This document shows positions 43,200-51,723 of a stretch of DNA of 62,856 bases, piece by piece. Below the pieces are notes generated by a model that was not told the origin of the DNA, made no database searches, and saw only the letters and a list, made by a program, of their open reading frames with translations. The first letter of the stretch is position 1, and each line of letters begins with the position of its first letter. The position numbers and the translations under genes are program-made. This DNA comes from Acidimicrobiaceae bacterium. Lineage in GTDB: Bacteria; Actinomycetota; Acidimicrobiia; Acidimicrobiales; RAAP-2. Location of the stretch: positions 2,653 through 65,508 of the forward strand of contig PMLJ01000041.1 of assembly GCA_003158855.1 (NCBI GenBank). Direction: 5' to 3'.

Positions 43200-43774
43200 G
43201 GCGCACGAGGGGAGCCGCGCTCTTGGCGCTCTGCGCACTGCTATTGAGCGGCTGCACCTTGGTGCCCACCGAAGACAGCCCCACCGTCGTGATGCCGAGC
43301 AACAATCAACTAGGACTGCTGAGTCCGACGATCCCGGGAACGAACAACGGCCGGGTTCGCTTCGTTACCCAGCTCGTGGAGTTCGTCGACGTCACGGGGC
43401 ACCTCACGGCCTCGAGCCGCATCGTCCCCGAACCGCCCACACTGTTGTCGGTGCTCCAGGAGCTCGTCCTCGGTCCCACCGTCATCGAGACGGCGGCGGG
43501 CTACAGCAGCGCCCTGCCCCGCAAGATCGTCATCGTTGACGCCACGGTCAAGGACAAGATCGGCTACCTCGACATCGCGACGCCACTCTCGACGCTGTCA
43601 AAGAATCGACAGGTCCTCGCCGCCGGTCAGCTCGTGCTTACGGCCGAGGACGTAGGGGCGACCGACGGGGTGCAGATCTCAGTGGAGGGCGTCATCCAGG
43701 ACGTGCTCTTGCCCGACGGCAAGAAGCTTCGCCTCGTCACGACCGAAGACTTCTCGACCCTCTTGAACCACTAG
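43196..43774 (+). CDS. Short GerMN-domain lipoprotein (LpqB-like position)
   Basis: 192 aa. A signal peptide ends in a lipobox LSGC (lipidated Cys20). The rest is a single GerMN-type domain (QLVEFVDVTGHL, TLLSVLQELVLGPT, IGYLDIATPLSTL, LVLTAEDVG). In mycobacteria mtrAB is followed by lpqB, a lipoprotein of nearly 600 aa with GerMN plus a beta-propeller that modulates MtrB. This protein has the same place and N-terminal domain but no propeller. The ATG overlaps the mtrB stop as ATGA. The role as an MtrB accessory is inferred. Confidence 0.82.
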   Translation: MRRTRGAALLALCALLLSGCTLVPTEDSPTVVMPSNNQLGLLSPTIPGTNNGRVRFVTQLVEFVDVTGHLTASSRIVPEPPTLLSVLQELVLGPTVIETAAGYSSALPRKIVIVDATVKDKIGYLDIATPLSTLSKNRQVLAAGQLVLTAEDVGATDGVQISVEGVIQDVLLPDGKKLRLVTTEDFSTLLNH

Positions 43775-44172
43775 CGAAGGGTCTGCGGGCGAAAAGCCGG
43801 AGCGGCGCTCCAGAGGTGCTCGAGATCGTAGTAGTCGCGCGCCGCCTCGTCGAAGATGTGCACGATCACGTCGCCGTAGTCGAGCGCGATCCACTCGCCC
43901 GCGGTCCAACCCTCGACGTGTTGCGGCTTCACCCCGAGCACCAGGTCCACCTGGCGCTCGATCTCCTCGGCGACGGAACGAACCTGGCGATCGTTGCGGC
44001 CAGACGACAGCACGAGCGCGTCAAACGAATCGACGAAATCGCGCAGGTCGAGCACGACCGTGTCACGACCCAGCTTCTCGTCGGCGCCGCGCAGGGCCGC
44101 GTCGACAAGCTCGGCGACGAATGCGCTGTAGGAGCTGCGAAAAGTCTCGCTGCTGTTCAAAGACTCACTCAG
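43771..44172 (-). CDS. rsfS: Ribosomal silencing factor RsfS
   Basis: It binds L14 and blocks subunit joining in starvation. About 133 aa. Seen: DTVVLDLRDFVDSFDALVLSSGRNDRQVRSVAEEIE and EGWTAGEWIALDYGDVIVHIF, the RsfS signatures. No ATG or GTG is near the expected N-terminus. A CTG at 44172 overlaps the TGA of the small upstream gene (CTGA) and has GGAG seven bases upstream; a TTG at 44160 is the alternative. Convergent with the lipoprotein gene, with stops overlapping. Confidence 0.9.
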   Translation of the reverse strand: MSESLNSSETFRSSYSAFVAELVDAALRGADEKLGRDTVVLDLRDFVDSFDALVLSSGRNDRQVRSVAEEIERQVDLVLGVKPQHVEGWTAGEWIALDYGDVIVHIFDEAARDYYDLEHLWSAAPAFRPQTLR

Positions 44173-44348
44173 TGCGCTACTCCAAGCACGAGGAGCGCCG
44201 CCGCGAACGGCAACGCCAGACAGACCGCACCGATGACGGCGAAGCGCTGCTTCATACGTCGCAAATCCTGACGCCTTGGGGGCGCCGACTCCAAAACCGT
44301 CAATCGCGCGGACTGCGGTTCTGTCAGGTCGAAGTTTCGAACTGCCAT
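44169..44348 (-). CDS. Small single-pass membrane protein between nadD and rsfS (59 aa)
   Basis: An intact 59-codon frame from ATG 44348 to TGA 44169, filling the gap between nadD and rsfS. The first 30 residues are hydrophilic (MAVRNFDLTEPQSARLTVLE), then an Arg-rich juxtamembrane stretch (PPRRQDLRRMKQRF), then one hydrophobic helix (AVIGAVCLALPFAAALLVLG) ending VAH. The layout is that of a real type II or tail-anchored small protein, and codon third positions are GC-rich. It starts 12 bases after nadD and overlaps rsfS by 4 bases. The function is unknown. Confidence 0.7.
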   Translation of the reverse strand: MAVRNFDLTEPQSARLTVLESAPPRRQDLRRMKQRFAVIGAVCLALPFAAALLVLGVAH

Positions 44349-44360
44349 CTTTCGAGAACT

Positions 44361-44930
44361 CTAGCCTCGGAAACTTTCGTAGAGGGGAATTACCGGCTCC
44401 GGAACGAATTCCCTTAGATTTTCGGGCCCTTGAGGGATTTCTCGGATGAACGTGCTCGAGAGGTCGACCGGATCCATTTCGATCTCGTAGCTGTCCCACC
44501 CCTCGGGGACCGGGGTCGAACCTCCCGGGCGCGGCACGACGCCCACGCGCACGAGGCTTCGCAGCGTCTCGGCATCTCGCCAGGAATCGATCTGCCCGAC
44601 GAGGTCGGCGCCCACGATGAGATCGACGTCGTCGAACTCAGTAAGAAGTTCGCGCACCGTGTCGATGGTGTACGAAGGACCCTTGCGACGAATCTCGCGG
44701 TCCGACACGCGAACCAGGTCAAGTCCGCCAAAGGCGGCCTGGGCCATCGCGAGGCGCTGCGCCGCCGGATGAACCAGACCCGTCGCGCTCTTCTGATAGG
44801 GATCGCCCGCGACGGTCACCTCGATGACGTCGAAGCGCTCGGTGCGAGCCGCCGCCTTCAAGGCGGCGACGTGACCAAAGTGAGGCGGGTCGAAGGTGCC
44901 CCCGAAGAGACCAAGGCGCCTGGTTATCAC
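44361..44930 (-). CDS. nadD: Nicotinate-nucleotide adenylyltransferase
   Basis: It adenylates nicotinate mononucleotide in NAD synthesis. 189 aa. GLFGGTFDPPHFGHVAAL at the N-terminus (HxGH type) and SDREIRRKGPSYTIDTVREL (the SxT substrate motif) identify the family. The GTG start lies six bases after a TAGGCT -10 box. It is divergent from the DAHP synthase gene and heads nadD-small protein-rsfS, the usual nadD-rsfS pair. Confidence 0.95.
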   Translation of the reverse strand: MITRRLGLFGGTFDPPHFGHVAALKAAARTERFDVIEVTVAGDPYQKSATGLVHPAAQRLAMAQAAFGGLDLVRVSDREIRRKGPSYTIDTVRELLTEFDDVDLIVGADLVGQIDSWRDAETLRSLVRVGVVPRPGGSTPVPEGWDSYEIEMDPVDLSSTFIREIPQGPENLREFVPEPVIPLYESFRG

Positions 44931-44936
44931 GCCATG

Positions 44937-44942
44937 AGCCTA
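44937..44942 (-). promoter_or_regulatory. -10 box of nadD (leaderless type)
   Basis: TAGGCT on the minus strand, six bases, then the nadD GTG. No SD. Confidence 0.5.
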
Positions 44943-44950
44943 GAGCGCGA

Positions 44951-44980
44951 TTGCCCACGGGCTCTTTCAGCCCCTACGAT
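44951..44980 (+). promoter_or_regulatory. Promoter of the DAHP synthase gene (leaderless type)
   Basis: -35 TTGCCC (44951-44956), 18-base spacer, -10 TACGAT (44975-44980), six bases, then the ATG at 44987. It lies back to back with the nadD promoter in a 56-base gap. Confidence 0.55.
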
Positions 44981-44986
44981 TGAAGC

Positions 44987-46369
44987 ATGGCCCCTCCCGC
45001 AAATGACTGGAATGTCACCACCTGGCGATCGCGCGAGATCGCCCAAAGCCCCACGTGGCCTGACTCCGAGCACCTCGGCCGGGTCGAGGGCGAACTCGCC
45101 TCGAAGCCCCCGCTGGTGTTCGCTGGAGAGGCCCGGCGACTCCAAGGCCACCTCGCGCTCGTCTCGCAGGGCAAGTCGTTCCTGCTCCAGGCCGGCGACT
45201 GCGCCGAATCGTTCAACGAGGGCTCGGCCGACTCGATCCGCGACAAGCTGAAGGTCATCCTGCAGATGGCCGTGGCGCTCACGTACGCCTCCGGCGTGCC
45301 GGTGATCAAGGTCGGGCGCATCGCGGGCCAGTTCGCCAAGCCCCGCTCCGACGAGTACGAGGAGCGCGACGGCGTTCGCTTGGACTCGTTTCGCGGCCAC
45401 ATCGTCAACGACGAGAGGTTCGACGCCGAGTCGCGCCGTCCGGACCCCGAACGCCTGCTCGCCGCCTACCACCAGAGCGTCGCGACCCTCAACCTGCTGC
45501 GCGCCTTCACGACCGGCGGTTTCGCGGCACTGTCGCGCGTGCACGCCTGGAACCAGGAGTTTGTCGCCAATTCGCTCGAGGGCAAACGCTACGAGGTGAT
45601 CGCCGACGACATCGAACGCGCCCTGCATTTCATGAAGGCGTGCGGCATCGACCTGCACGACGACGGCGCCCTGCAGGGCGTCGATTTCTACACGAGCCAC
45701 GAGGCCCTCATACTCCCCTACGAGCAAGCCCTCACCCGGCGCGACTCGCTCACCGGCGACTGGTACGACTGCTCGGCGCACATGCTCTGGATCGGCGACC
45801 GCACCCGCCAGCTCGACGGCGCACACGTCGAGTTCCTGCGCGGCGTGTCAAATCCGCTGGGGCTCAAGGTCGGACCCAGCCTGAAGTCGGACGATCTCCT
45901 GCGCCTCGTCGATGTCCTCAATCCCGAGAACGTCCCCGGACGCCTCACGCTCATCTCGCGCCTGGGCCGTGATCGCATCACCGAACTGCTGCCGCCGTTG
46001 GTGGAGATGCTGCGCGACGAGGGCCGCAACGTCGTCTGGACGTGCGACCCCATGCACGGCAACACCTTCGTGGCGTCGGGCGGACAGAAGACGCGCCGCT
46101 TCGACGACATCCTCTCGGAAGTCTCCCAGTTCTTCGCCGTGCACCAGTCGCTCGGGACGTGGCCGGGCGGGCTCCACGTGGAACTGACGGGCGACAACGT
46201 TACCGAGTGCCTCGGCGGCGGATCGCGCCTGCTCGAGGGCGACCTCGACACCAACTACACGTCCATCTGCGACCCCCGCCTCAACGCCACGCAGAGCCTC
46301 GACATGGCTTTTCACGTGGCGGAGTTCCTCCAGGGCTACTCAGCGGCCAACGGCGCGCGGTCGTTGTAG
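44987..46369 (+). CDS. aroG: 3-deoxy-7-phosphoheptulonate synthase, class II
   Basis: The first shikimate-pathway step: PEP plus erythrose 4-phosphate. 460 aa, the plant/M. tuberculosis type II family. Seen: [11 protein letters not shown] (metal-ligand Cys), [16 protein letters not shown] (substrate loop), [48 protein letters not shown] and [15 protein letters not shown]. The ATG is at the predicted transcription start. The 3' end overlaps the convergent phosphatase gene by 34 bases. Confidence 0.95.
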   Translation: MAPPANDWNVTTWRSREIAQSPTWPDSEHLGRVEGELASKPPLVFAGEARRLQGHLALVSQGKSFLLQAGDCAESFNEGSADSIRDKLKVILQMAVALTYASGVPVIKVGRIAGQFAKPRSDEYEERDGVRLDSFRGHIVNDERFDAESRRPDPERLLAAYHQSVATLNLLRAFTTGGFAALSRVHAWNQEFVANSLEGKRYEVIADDIERALHFMKACGIDLHDDGALQGVDFYTSHEALILPYEQALTRRDSLTGDWYDCSAHMLWIGDRTRQLDGAHVEFLRGVSNPLGLKVGPSLKSDDLLRLVDVLNPENVPGRLTLISRLGRDRITELLPPLVEMLRDEGRNVVWTCDPMHGNTFVASGGQKTRRFDDILSEVSQFFAVHQSLGTWPGGLHVELTGDNVTECLGGGSRLLEGDLDTNYTSICDPRLNATQSLDMAFHVAEFLQGYSAANGARSL

Positions 46370-47019
46370 CGCAGCAGTCGCCGGCGCTCGCCGTCGAACT
46401 CGATCTCGGTCATTGAGCAGTTCTCCGTCAGAAGCTTCAGCCGCGCCGTGGGCTCACGGCGCTCGACGATCTTCATCGCTTGCTCGATGACGCCGCCGTG
46501 CACCACCAGCACGACCCGGTCGCCGCGATGACGCTCGACAATCGACGCGAATGCGCCCTCGCACCGCTCGTAGAACCCGAGCCAGGACTCCCCGCCCGGG
46601 GCGAAGGGTTCGCGCGGCTCGTTGTCCCAGTCCGGGCCCCCGAACTTCTCGACCATTTCATTCCACGTGAGGCCGTCCGCCTCACCGGGGTGCAGCTCGC
46701 AGAGCTCGCAGTCCGCCACCGCCGCGAGGTGCGGGGGAAGTCCGGGGCTGATGATCCGTGCGGTCTGTATCGCGCGCGGCAGCACCGACGTGTAGAGGGC
46801 CACCGCGTCATCGAACTCGCGGCTGCGCACCAGCCGGTCGCGCAGCGACCGGGCCTGAGCCTTGCCCAGCTCGGTGAGCCCGCCGCAGCCCACGGGGCCG
46901 CCCACGACGCCCCGGGCGTTGCAGTACGCCTCACCGTGTCGGATGAGGACGATGCGCGTACCCTTCGGGTTGGCTCCGCGGGTTCGAAAGCCTTCGGGCG
47001 GCTCGACGGTCCCGGTCAC
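46336..47019 (-). CDS. Histidine phosphatase (phosphoglycerate-mutase-like)
   Basis: 227 aa of the branch-1 histidine phosphatase fold: [17 protein letters not shown] with the catalytic His, a PRAIQTARI-type helix ([12 protein letters not shown]), the acidic [10 protein letters not shown] region and the second His in [12 protein letters not shown]. The GTG at 47019 overlaps the vWA-gene stop (GTGA) and has GGGGAG five bases upstream; the longer frame from 47064 is not needed. M. tuberculosis carries the glucosyl-3-phosphoglycerate phosphatase GpgP (Rv2419c) in the equivalent rsfS/nadD region. That substrate is possible but not shown by sequence. Confidence 0.82.
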   Translation of the reverse strand: MTGTVEPPEGFRTRGANPKGTRIVLIRHGEAYCNARGVVGGPVGCGGLTELGKAQARSLRDRLVRSREFDDAVALYTSVLPRAIQTARIISPGLPPHLAAVADCELCELHPGEADGLTWNEMVEKFGGPDWDNEPREPFAPGGESWLGFYERCEGAFASIVERHRGDRVVLVVHGGVIEQAMKIVERREPTARLKLLTENCSMTEIEFDGERRRLLRYNDRAPLAAE

Positions 47020-48461
47020 GCGAGCTCCCCGACGAAGGCCTCGAGCTGGCGCAGGGTTCGACATTCGATCACCTTGTCGCAGTAGGGCGCGTACTGGTTC
47101 ACAATGGAGTCGCCGCTGTTCCAGTAGCTCGTCGGCTCGGGATTAAGCCAGTAGACGGCCTTCGCGCGGTACTTGAGGTCGGCAATCACCTCGGCGTGCG
47201 CCTGGTGGTAGTTGTTGCGAGCATCACCGAGTATCAGCACCGTCGACCTCTTCGTGATCTGGTCGGCGAACTTGTCGTGGAACGTGAGAAAGGCGCGTCC
47301 GTAGTCAGAATGGCCGTCAAAGGCGATGACGTCGGCTTCGGCGTTGATGCGCGCCACCGCCTCGGAGGGATCGTCAACCCCCTCGAAGAGCCGGCTGACC
47401 TCGTCGAGGCCGTCAACGAAGACGAAGCTGCGGACCTTGGAGAACTGCGAGCTGATCGCGTGCACCAGGTGCAGGGTGAAGCGCGCGAACGACGCGACCG
47501 ACCCCGAGATGTCGGCGATTACGTAGATCTCGGGCTTCGCGGGACGCGGGGGCTTGAACCGCAGGTCGATCGGCACGCCGCCCGTCGAGAGGCTGCGTCG
47601 AACCGTGTGGCGCAGGTCGATCGGCCCCCGGTGGCGCCGGCGCCGGCGCCGAGCAAGCCGCACCGCCAACTTGCGGCTGAGCGGGCGAAGCGCGTGCTGG
47701 AGCTGAGCCATCTCGTCGCGGTTGGCGTGCATCACGTCCAGATCCTCCGGTAGGGGCTTTCGCACCGACTTCGCCAGCGCCTCGGCGCCGCGATCCTCGA
47801 CCAGGCGTTCGCGGATCTCACGCTCGATCTCGGCCTTCAGCATCTCGACCCTCGCGCGGGCCTCGTCGCGGGCGAGACGCTCGGCGAGGATGTCGTCCGC
47901 GTCGCCCGGGGCGAGCGAGACCTGGCTGAGGCGCTCTTCGAGCTTGTCGAGTTCGAGGTTGCGCAGGGTTCGATAGAGGTAGTACGTCCCCCCGACCGGG
48001 CGGCCGGGCTCCATGCCGGCGTAGCGGGTGACGGCCTCGTTGGCGGCTCGGCGCAGCGCCTCGCGATTACCGTCTCGCAGGGCGCGAAACAGCAGGTCGG
48101 CCAGTTCCTGAGCGGACAGGGACGATGACGCCCCTCCACCCTCGCCGCGTGACTGGCCCGGACCAGTGGCGCCCGCCGCTCCTTCTTGGTTCGTGTCGTC
48201 CTCGCCGGCCTCCTCGCCGTTCAAGAGGTCTTCCACGCTCTCGAGCGAGCGGTTGGCGAAGAACACCTCGAAGGCCGTGTTGAACACGGGCATGTGGTCG
48301 CCGTCCTTCACGAGCGTCGCCGCGAGCGAGTTCTTGACGAGCGAGCGGTTGCTGAGGTCGATGGCCTCCATGGCGCGCGCCGCATCCACGTGCTCGCTCA
48401 TGGAAACCGGGATTCCGGCGGCACGAAGCTCGCCGATGAAGTCGCCGAGGAGGTTAAGCAA
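47016..48461 (-). CDS. vWA-domain protein, CoxE-like
   Basis: 481 aa. The N-terminal part (LLGDFIGELRAAGIPVSMSEHVDA) and a charged middle with a highly basic cluster (RLARRRRRRHRG) precede a C-terminal von Willebrand A domain with MIDAS motif DISGSVASF and a later STVLILGDARNNY. Such proteins pair with MoxR AAA+ ATPases as metal-insertion or assembly chaperones. The TTG start overlaps the MoxR gene by 8 bases. Same order as M. tuberculosis Rv2425c-Rv2426c beside proA. The client protein is unknown. Confidence 0.85.
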   Translation of the reverse strand: MLNLLGDFIGELRAAGIPVSMSEHVDAARAMEAIDLSNRSLVKNSLAATLVKDGDHMPVFNTAFEVFFANRSLESVEDLLNGEEAGEDDTNQEGAAGATGPGQSRGEGGGASSSLSAQELADLLFRALRDGNREALRRAANEAVTRYAGMEPGRPVGGTYYLYRTLRNLELDKLEERLSQVSLAPGDADDILAERLARDEARARVEMLKAEIEREIRERLVEDRGAEALAKSVRKPLPEDLDVMHANRDEMAQLQHALRPLSRKLAVRLARRRRRRHRGPIDLRHTVRRSLSTGGVPIDLRFKPPRPAKPEIYVIADISGSVASFARFTLHLVHAISSQFSKVRSFVFVDGLDEVSRLFEGVDDPSEAVARINAEADVIAFDGHSDYGRAFLTFHDKFADQITKRSTVLILGDARNNYHQAHAEVIADLKYRAKAVYWLNPEPTSYWNSGDSIVNQYAPYCDKVIECRTLRQLEAFVGELA

Positions 48462-49398
48462 CGGGCTTCGAGCGACCGAGGAGTTCCTTGGTGGCCCGCT
48501 CGATGTCGGACTGGTACTTCAACAGGATGTGCAGCGTCGCCGCCGCGTCCTCTTCGCCAATCTCCTCGCGGCCGAGCACCACGAGCGTACGGGCCCAGTC
48601 GAGGGTCTCCGAGACTGACGGCGCCTTCTTGAGGTCGAGCATGCGCAGCGAGCGCACGACCTGGGCGATCTGTTCGGCGAGGGCGGACGAGATGCCGGGG
48701 ACCCGCGACAGGATGATGTCACGCTCGCGCTCCACGTCGGGGTAGCCCACGTAGAGGTACAGGCACCGGCGCTTGAGCGCCTCGGAGAGTTCGCGGGTGT
48801 TGTTCGACGTCAGGAACACCATGGGGATCTGCTGGGCCTTCATGGTCCCCAGTTCGGGGATGGACACCTGGTACTCGGAGAGGATCTCGAGCAGCAACGC
48901 CTCGGTTTCGAGCTCCACACGGTCAACCTCGTCGATGAGCAGCACGACCGGATCGGTCGCCGTGATCGCCTCGAGCAGCGGGCGCGTGAGCAGGAACTCC
49001 TCGGCGAAGATGTCGTCCTCGAGGTGCGACCACTCCTCGGCCGAGCCCTCCGGCCGGCCGGCCTGGATCCTGAGCAGCTGCTTGCGGTAGTTCCACTCGT
49101 AGAGCGCCTTGCTCTCGTCGAGCCCCTCGTAGCACTGCAGGCGGATCAGGCGCGCGCCGACGGAGTCAGCGACGGCCTTCGCGAGGGCCGTCTTGCCCGT
49201 ACCGGCGGGACCTTCGACGAGGATGGGTTTCGCGAGCCGGTCGGCGAGGAACGTCACCGACGCGATCGCGTCGTCGCTCAGGTAATCGTGGTTCGCCAAT
49301 CGGTCTCGAACGTCCTTCGGGGAGTCGAAGCGCGGCGGCGGGACGTGCAAGAGCCCCAATCGTTGGGCCAGCTCTTCTCGCGGGTCGAGTGCGCTCAT
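48454..49398 (-). CDS. MoxR-family AAA+ ATPase
   Basis: 314 aa. Walker A GPAGTGKTAL (about residues 65-74), Walker B VVLLIDEVDR, sensor 1 FLTSNNTREL, and the arginine finger region ALKRRCLYLYV. The ATG at 49398 overlaps the proA stop as ATGA; the open frame upstream is shadow of proA. It works with the vWA protein encoded immediately downstream (family knowledge). Confidence 0.9.
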   Translation of the reverse strand: MSALDPREELAQRLGLLHVPPPRFDSPKDVRDRLANHDYLSDDAIASVTFLADRLAKPILVEGPAGTGKTALAKAVADSVGARLIRLQCYEGLDESKALYEWNYRKQLLRIQAGRPEGSAEEWSHLEDDIFAEEFLLTRPLLEAITATDPVVLLIDEVDRVELETEALLLEILSEYQVSIPELGTMKAQQIPMVFLTSNNTRELSEALKRRCLYLYVGYPDVERERDIILSRVPGISSALAEQIAQVVRSLRMLDLKKAPSVSETLDWARTLVVLGREEIGEEDAAATLHILLKYQSDIERATKELLGRSKPVA

Positions 49399-50630
49399 CG
49401 AATCTGTCCCTCTCCTCGTACCACCCATTTCATGCACGTGAGCTCGCGAAGTCCCATCGGGCCCCGGGCGTGGAGCTTCTGGGTCGAGATGCCCACCTCG
49501 CCCCCCAGCCCCAGTTCTCCGCCGTCGATGAAACGCGTCGAGGCGTTGACCAGGACCGCCGCGGCGTCGACCCGGCGCACCCACGCCTCGGCGTTCGCCT
49601 CGTTCTCGCTCACGATCGCCTCGCTGTGGCCGGTGCCGTACTTCGACACGTGCGCGATCGCCTCGTCGAGCGAGCCAACCACCTTGACGGCGAGTATGAG
49701 GTCCAGGAACTCGTTCTCGAAGTCCGCCTCGCTCGCGGGCGTCGCGTTCGTGAGTATCGCCCGCGCCGGCTCATCGGCGCGAAGCTCCACCTCGGGGATG
49801 GCGAGGGCGAGCGCCGGCAGGAACGCCGGGGCCACCTTCTCGTGCACGAGGACGGTCTCCGCGGCGTTGCAGACGCCGGGCCGGGAGGTCTTGGCGTTCC
49901 TCACGATGGCGACGGCCTTGTCGAGGTCGGCGAACTCGTCGACGTACACGTGGCAGTTCCCGTCGCCGTCGAGCACGTAGGGAACACGGGCGTGCTCGCG
50001 CATGGCCGCAATGAGGCTCGGACCGCCCCTCGGGATCAGGCAGTCGAGCACCGAGGTCATCTGCATGAAGGCGGTGGCGGTCTCGTACGAGGGGTCTTCA
50101 ACGAGGGCGACCCCCTCTTCGGGCAGGCCCTCCTTCGCGAGCGCCTCGCTCCAGAGTTTCACGATGAATCCGTTGGTCGCCATGGCCGACGACGAGCCGC
50201 GCAGGTACGCGGCGTTGCCGCTCCTGATGCAGAGTCCCGCGACGTCGCTGGTGACGTTGGGGCGATTCTCGTACACCACGCCAATGACCCCGAGCGGCAC
50301 ACGTAGGCGCTCGACGTGGAGTCCGTTCGGTCGCACGTCGCGGTCGAGGACCTCGAAGAGCGGATCGGGCGCGTCGGCGATCTCGCGAAGGGCACTGGCC
50401 ATGGCGCGCACCCGGGCGTGGTTCAGCGTAAGTCGGTCGCGTCCCGGCCCGGACTCCTCGTACGCCTCGACCTCTCGAGCGTTCACTGCCAGGAGCTCGT
50501 CCTCGACGTCCTCGAACTGGTCCGCGACGGATCGCAACACCGCGCATCGCTGTTCGTTCGAGGCTTGAGCGAGCACGTGGGACGCTTCGCGTACCAGGCG
50601 ACCCTGCGCTTCCAGATCGACAATTGACAT
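49395..50630 (-). CDS. proA: Glutamate-5-semialdehyde dehydrogenase
   Basis: The second step of proline synthesis, reduction of gamma-glutamyl phosphate. 411 aa of the ALDH fold. Seen: VPLGVIGVVYENRPNVTSD, ALCIRSGNA-like LCIRSGNAAYLRG, IPRGGPSL, catalytic Cys in TSRPGVCNAAETVLVH, and STRFIDGGELGLGGEVGIST. The ATG at 50630 directly abuts a GGAGGG, so spacing is unusually tight. It lies 22 bases after proB. Confidence 0.94.
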   Translation of the reverse strand: MSIVDLEAQGRLVREASHVLAQASNEQRCAVLRSVADQFEDVEDELLAVNAREVEAYEESGPGRDRLTLNHARVRAMASALREIADAPDPLFEVLDRDVRPNGLHVERLRVPLGVIGVVYENRPNVTSDVAGLCIRSGNAAYLRGSSSAMATNGFIVKLWSEALAKEGLPEEGVALVEDPSYETATAFMQMTSVLDCLIPRGGPSLIAAMREHARVPYVLDGDGNCHVYVDEFADLDKAVAIVRNAKTSRPGVCNAAETVLVHEKVAPAFLPALALAIPEVELRADEPARAILTNATPASEADFENEFLDLILAVKVVGSLDEAIAHVSKYGTGHSEAIVSENEANAEAWVRRVDAAAVLVNASTRFIDGGELGLGGEVGISTQKLHARGPMGLRELTCMKWVVRGEGQIR

Positions 50631-50652
50631 CCCTCCAGCGTAATGGAGCGAC

Positions 50653-51723
50653 TTAGACCCTCCGCAGCAGGACCAGGTCGTCGCGGTGCACGACGACGTC
50701 ATCGCCATCTCGAAAACCCTCGGCACTCACCCGAACGAGCCCCTTCGCGATGACTTGGCCCTCGGGACCCTTGATTTCGACGGCGTCGCCCTCTGCGAAT
50801 TCGCCGTCGAACGACTCGACGCCGACGCGCAGCAGGCTGCGCCCGTGGTGCTCGAGCGCCTGGAGGGCCCCCTGGTTGATGGTGAGCGAGCCTCGGCTCG
50901 CCACGGCGAAGGCAATCCACGACTTGCGTGCCGAAAGCCTTTCGCTTCTCGGATGGAAGGTCGTTCCGAAGCCGGTCTTCTCGCTCAGCGCCTTTCGAAG
51001 CGACTTCGGGGCGCGCGCCGGGGCGATCACCGTGGTGATGCCCGACCACGTGGCCATCCGTGCCGCCGCGAGTTTGGAGGCCATACCGCCGCTGCCCACG
51101 CCGGAACGACTCGACCCAGCGACCCCCACCAGGTCGGCGTCGATGGCCGTTACCTCCTCGATGAGTGTCGCCGAGGGATCGAGGCGGGGGTCGGCCGTCA
51201 AGAGACCCTCAGTGTCGGTCAAGAGCACGAGGTGCGAGGCACCGATGAGGTTGGCAACGAGCGCGGCGAGGCGGTCATTGTCGCCAAAGCGGATCTCCTC
51301 GTCGGCAACGGCGTCGTTCTCGTTCACGATCGGCACCACACCGAGGCTTTGGAGCGACGCGAGCGTTCCCCTCGCGTGCAGGTACTGGCCGCGGTGCGAG
51401 AAGTCGAGCGGGGCGAGCAGCACCTGTCCGACGGCGGTGCTGAGCTCGCCGAAAGCGTTGCGCCACGCGTGCATCAGGAGGGGCTGTCCGACAGCGGAAA
51501 CCGCCTGCAAGGTCGCAGCGTCAGTGGGACGCGGCGCGCCCCCGCCGACCTCGGCCCAACCGGCGGTGATGGCTCCCGACGTGACCACCACGACAGTCCA
51601 ACCCTCGCCACGCAGACGCACCACGTCGTCGGCGATGTTGACCAGCACCCCGTAGTCGACGCCCCCGGTGGCGTCGGTGACCGACGATGTGCCGACCTTC
51701 ACGACGACGCTACGTGTCGTCAT
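50653..51723 (-). CDS. proB: Glutamate 5-kinase
   Basis: The first proline step. 356 aa: the amino-acid-kinase domain (VVVKVGTSSVTD, VVTSGAITAGW, VNENDAVADEEIRFGDNDRLAALVA, GVGSGGMASKLAAA) plus a C-terminal PUA domain (SLLRVGVESFDGEFAEGDAVEI). The ATG has GGAG six bases upstream and starts 14 bases inside the end of obg. Confidence 0.95.
   Translation of the reverse strand: MTTRSVVVKVGTSSVTDATGGVDYGVLVNIADDVVRLRGEGWTVVVVTSGAITAGWAEVGGGAPRPTDAATLQAVSAVGQPLLMHAWRNAFGELSTAVGQVLLAPLDFSHRGQYLHARGTLASLQSLGVVPIVNENDAVADEEIRFGDNDRLAALVANLIGASHLVLLTDTEGLLTADPRLDPSATLIEEVTAIDADLVGVAGSSRSGVGSGGMASKLAAARMATWSGITTVIAPARAPKSLRKALSEKTGFGTTFHPRSERLSARKSWIAFAVASRGSLTINQGALQALEHHGRSLLRVGVESFDGEFAEGDAVEIKGPEGQVIAKGLVRVSAEGFRDGDDVVVHRDDLVLLRRV

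Noticed and set aside
44250-44348. Two short overlapping frames or a frameshift between nadD and rsfS
   Set aside because: On recounting the run of five C's the region is one intact 59-codon frame.
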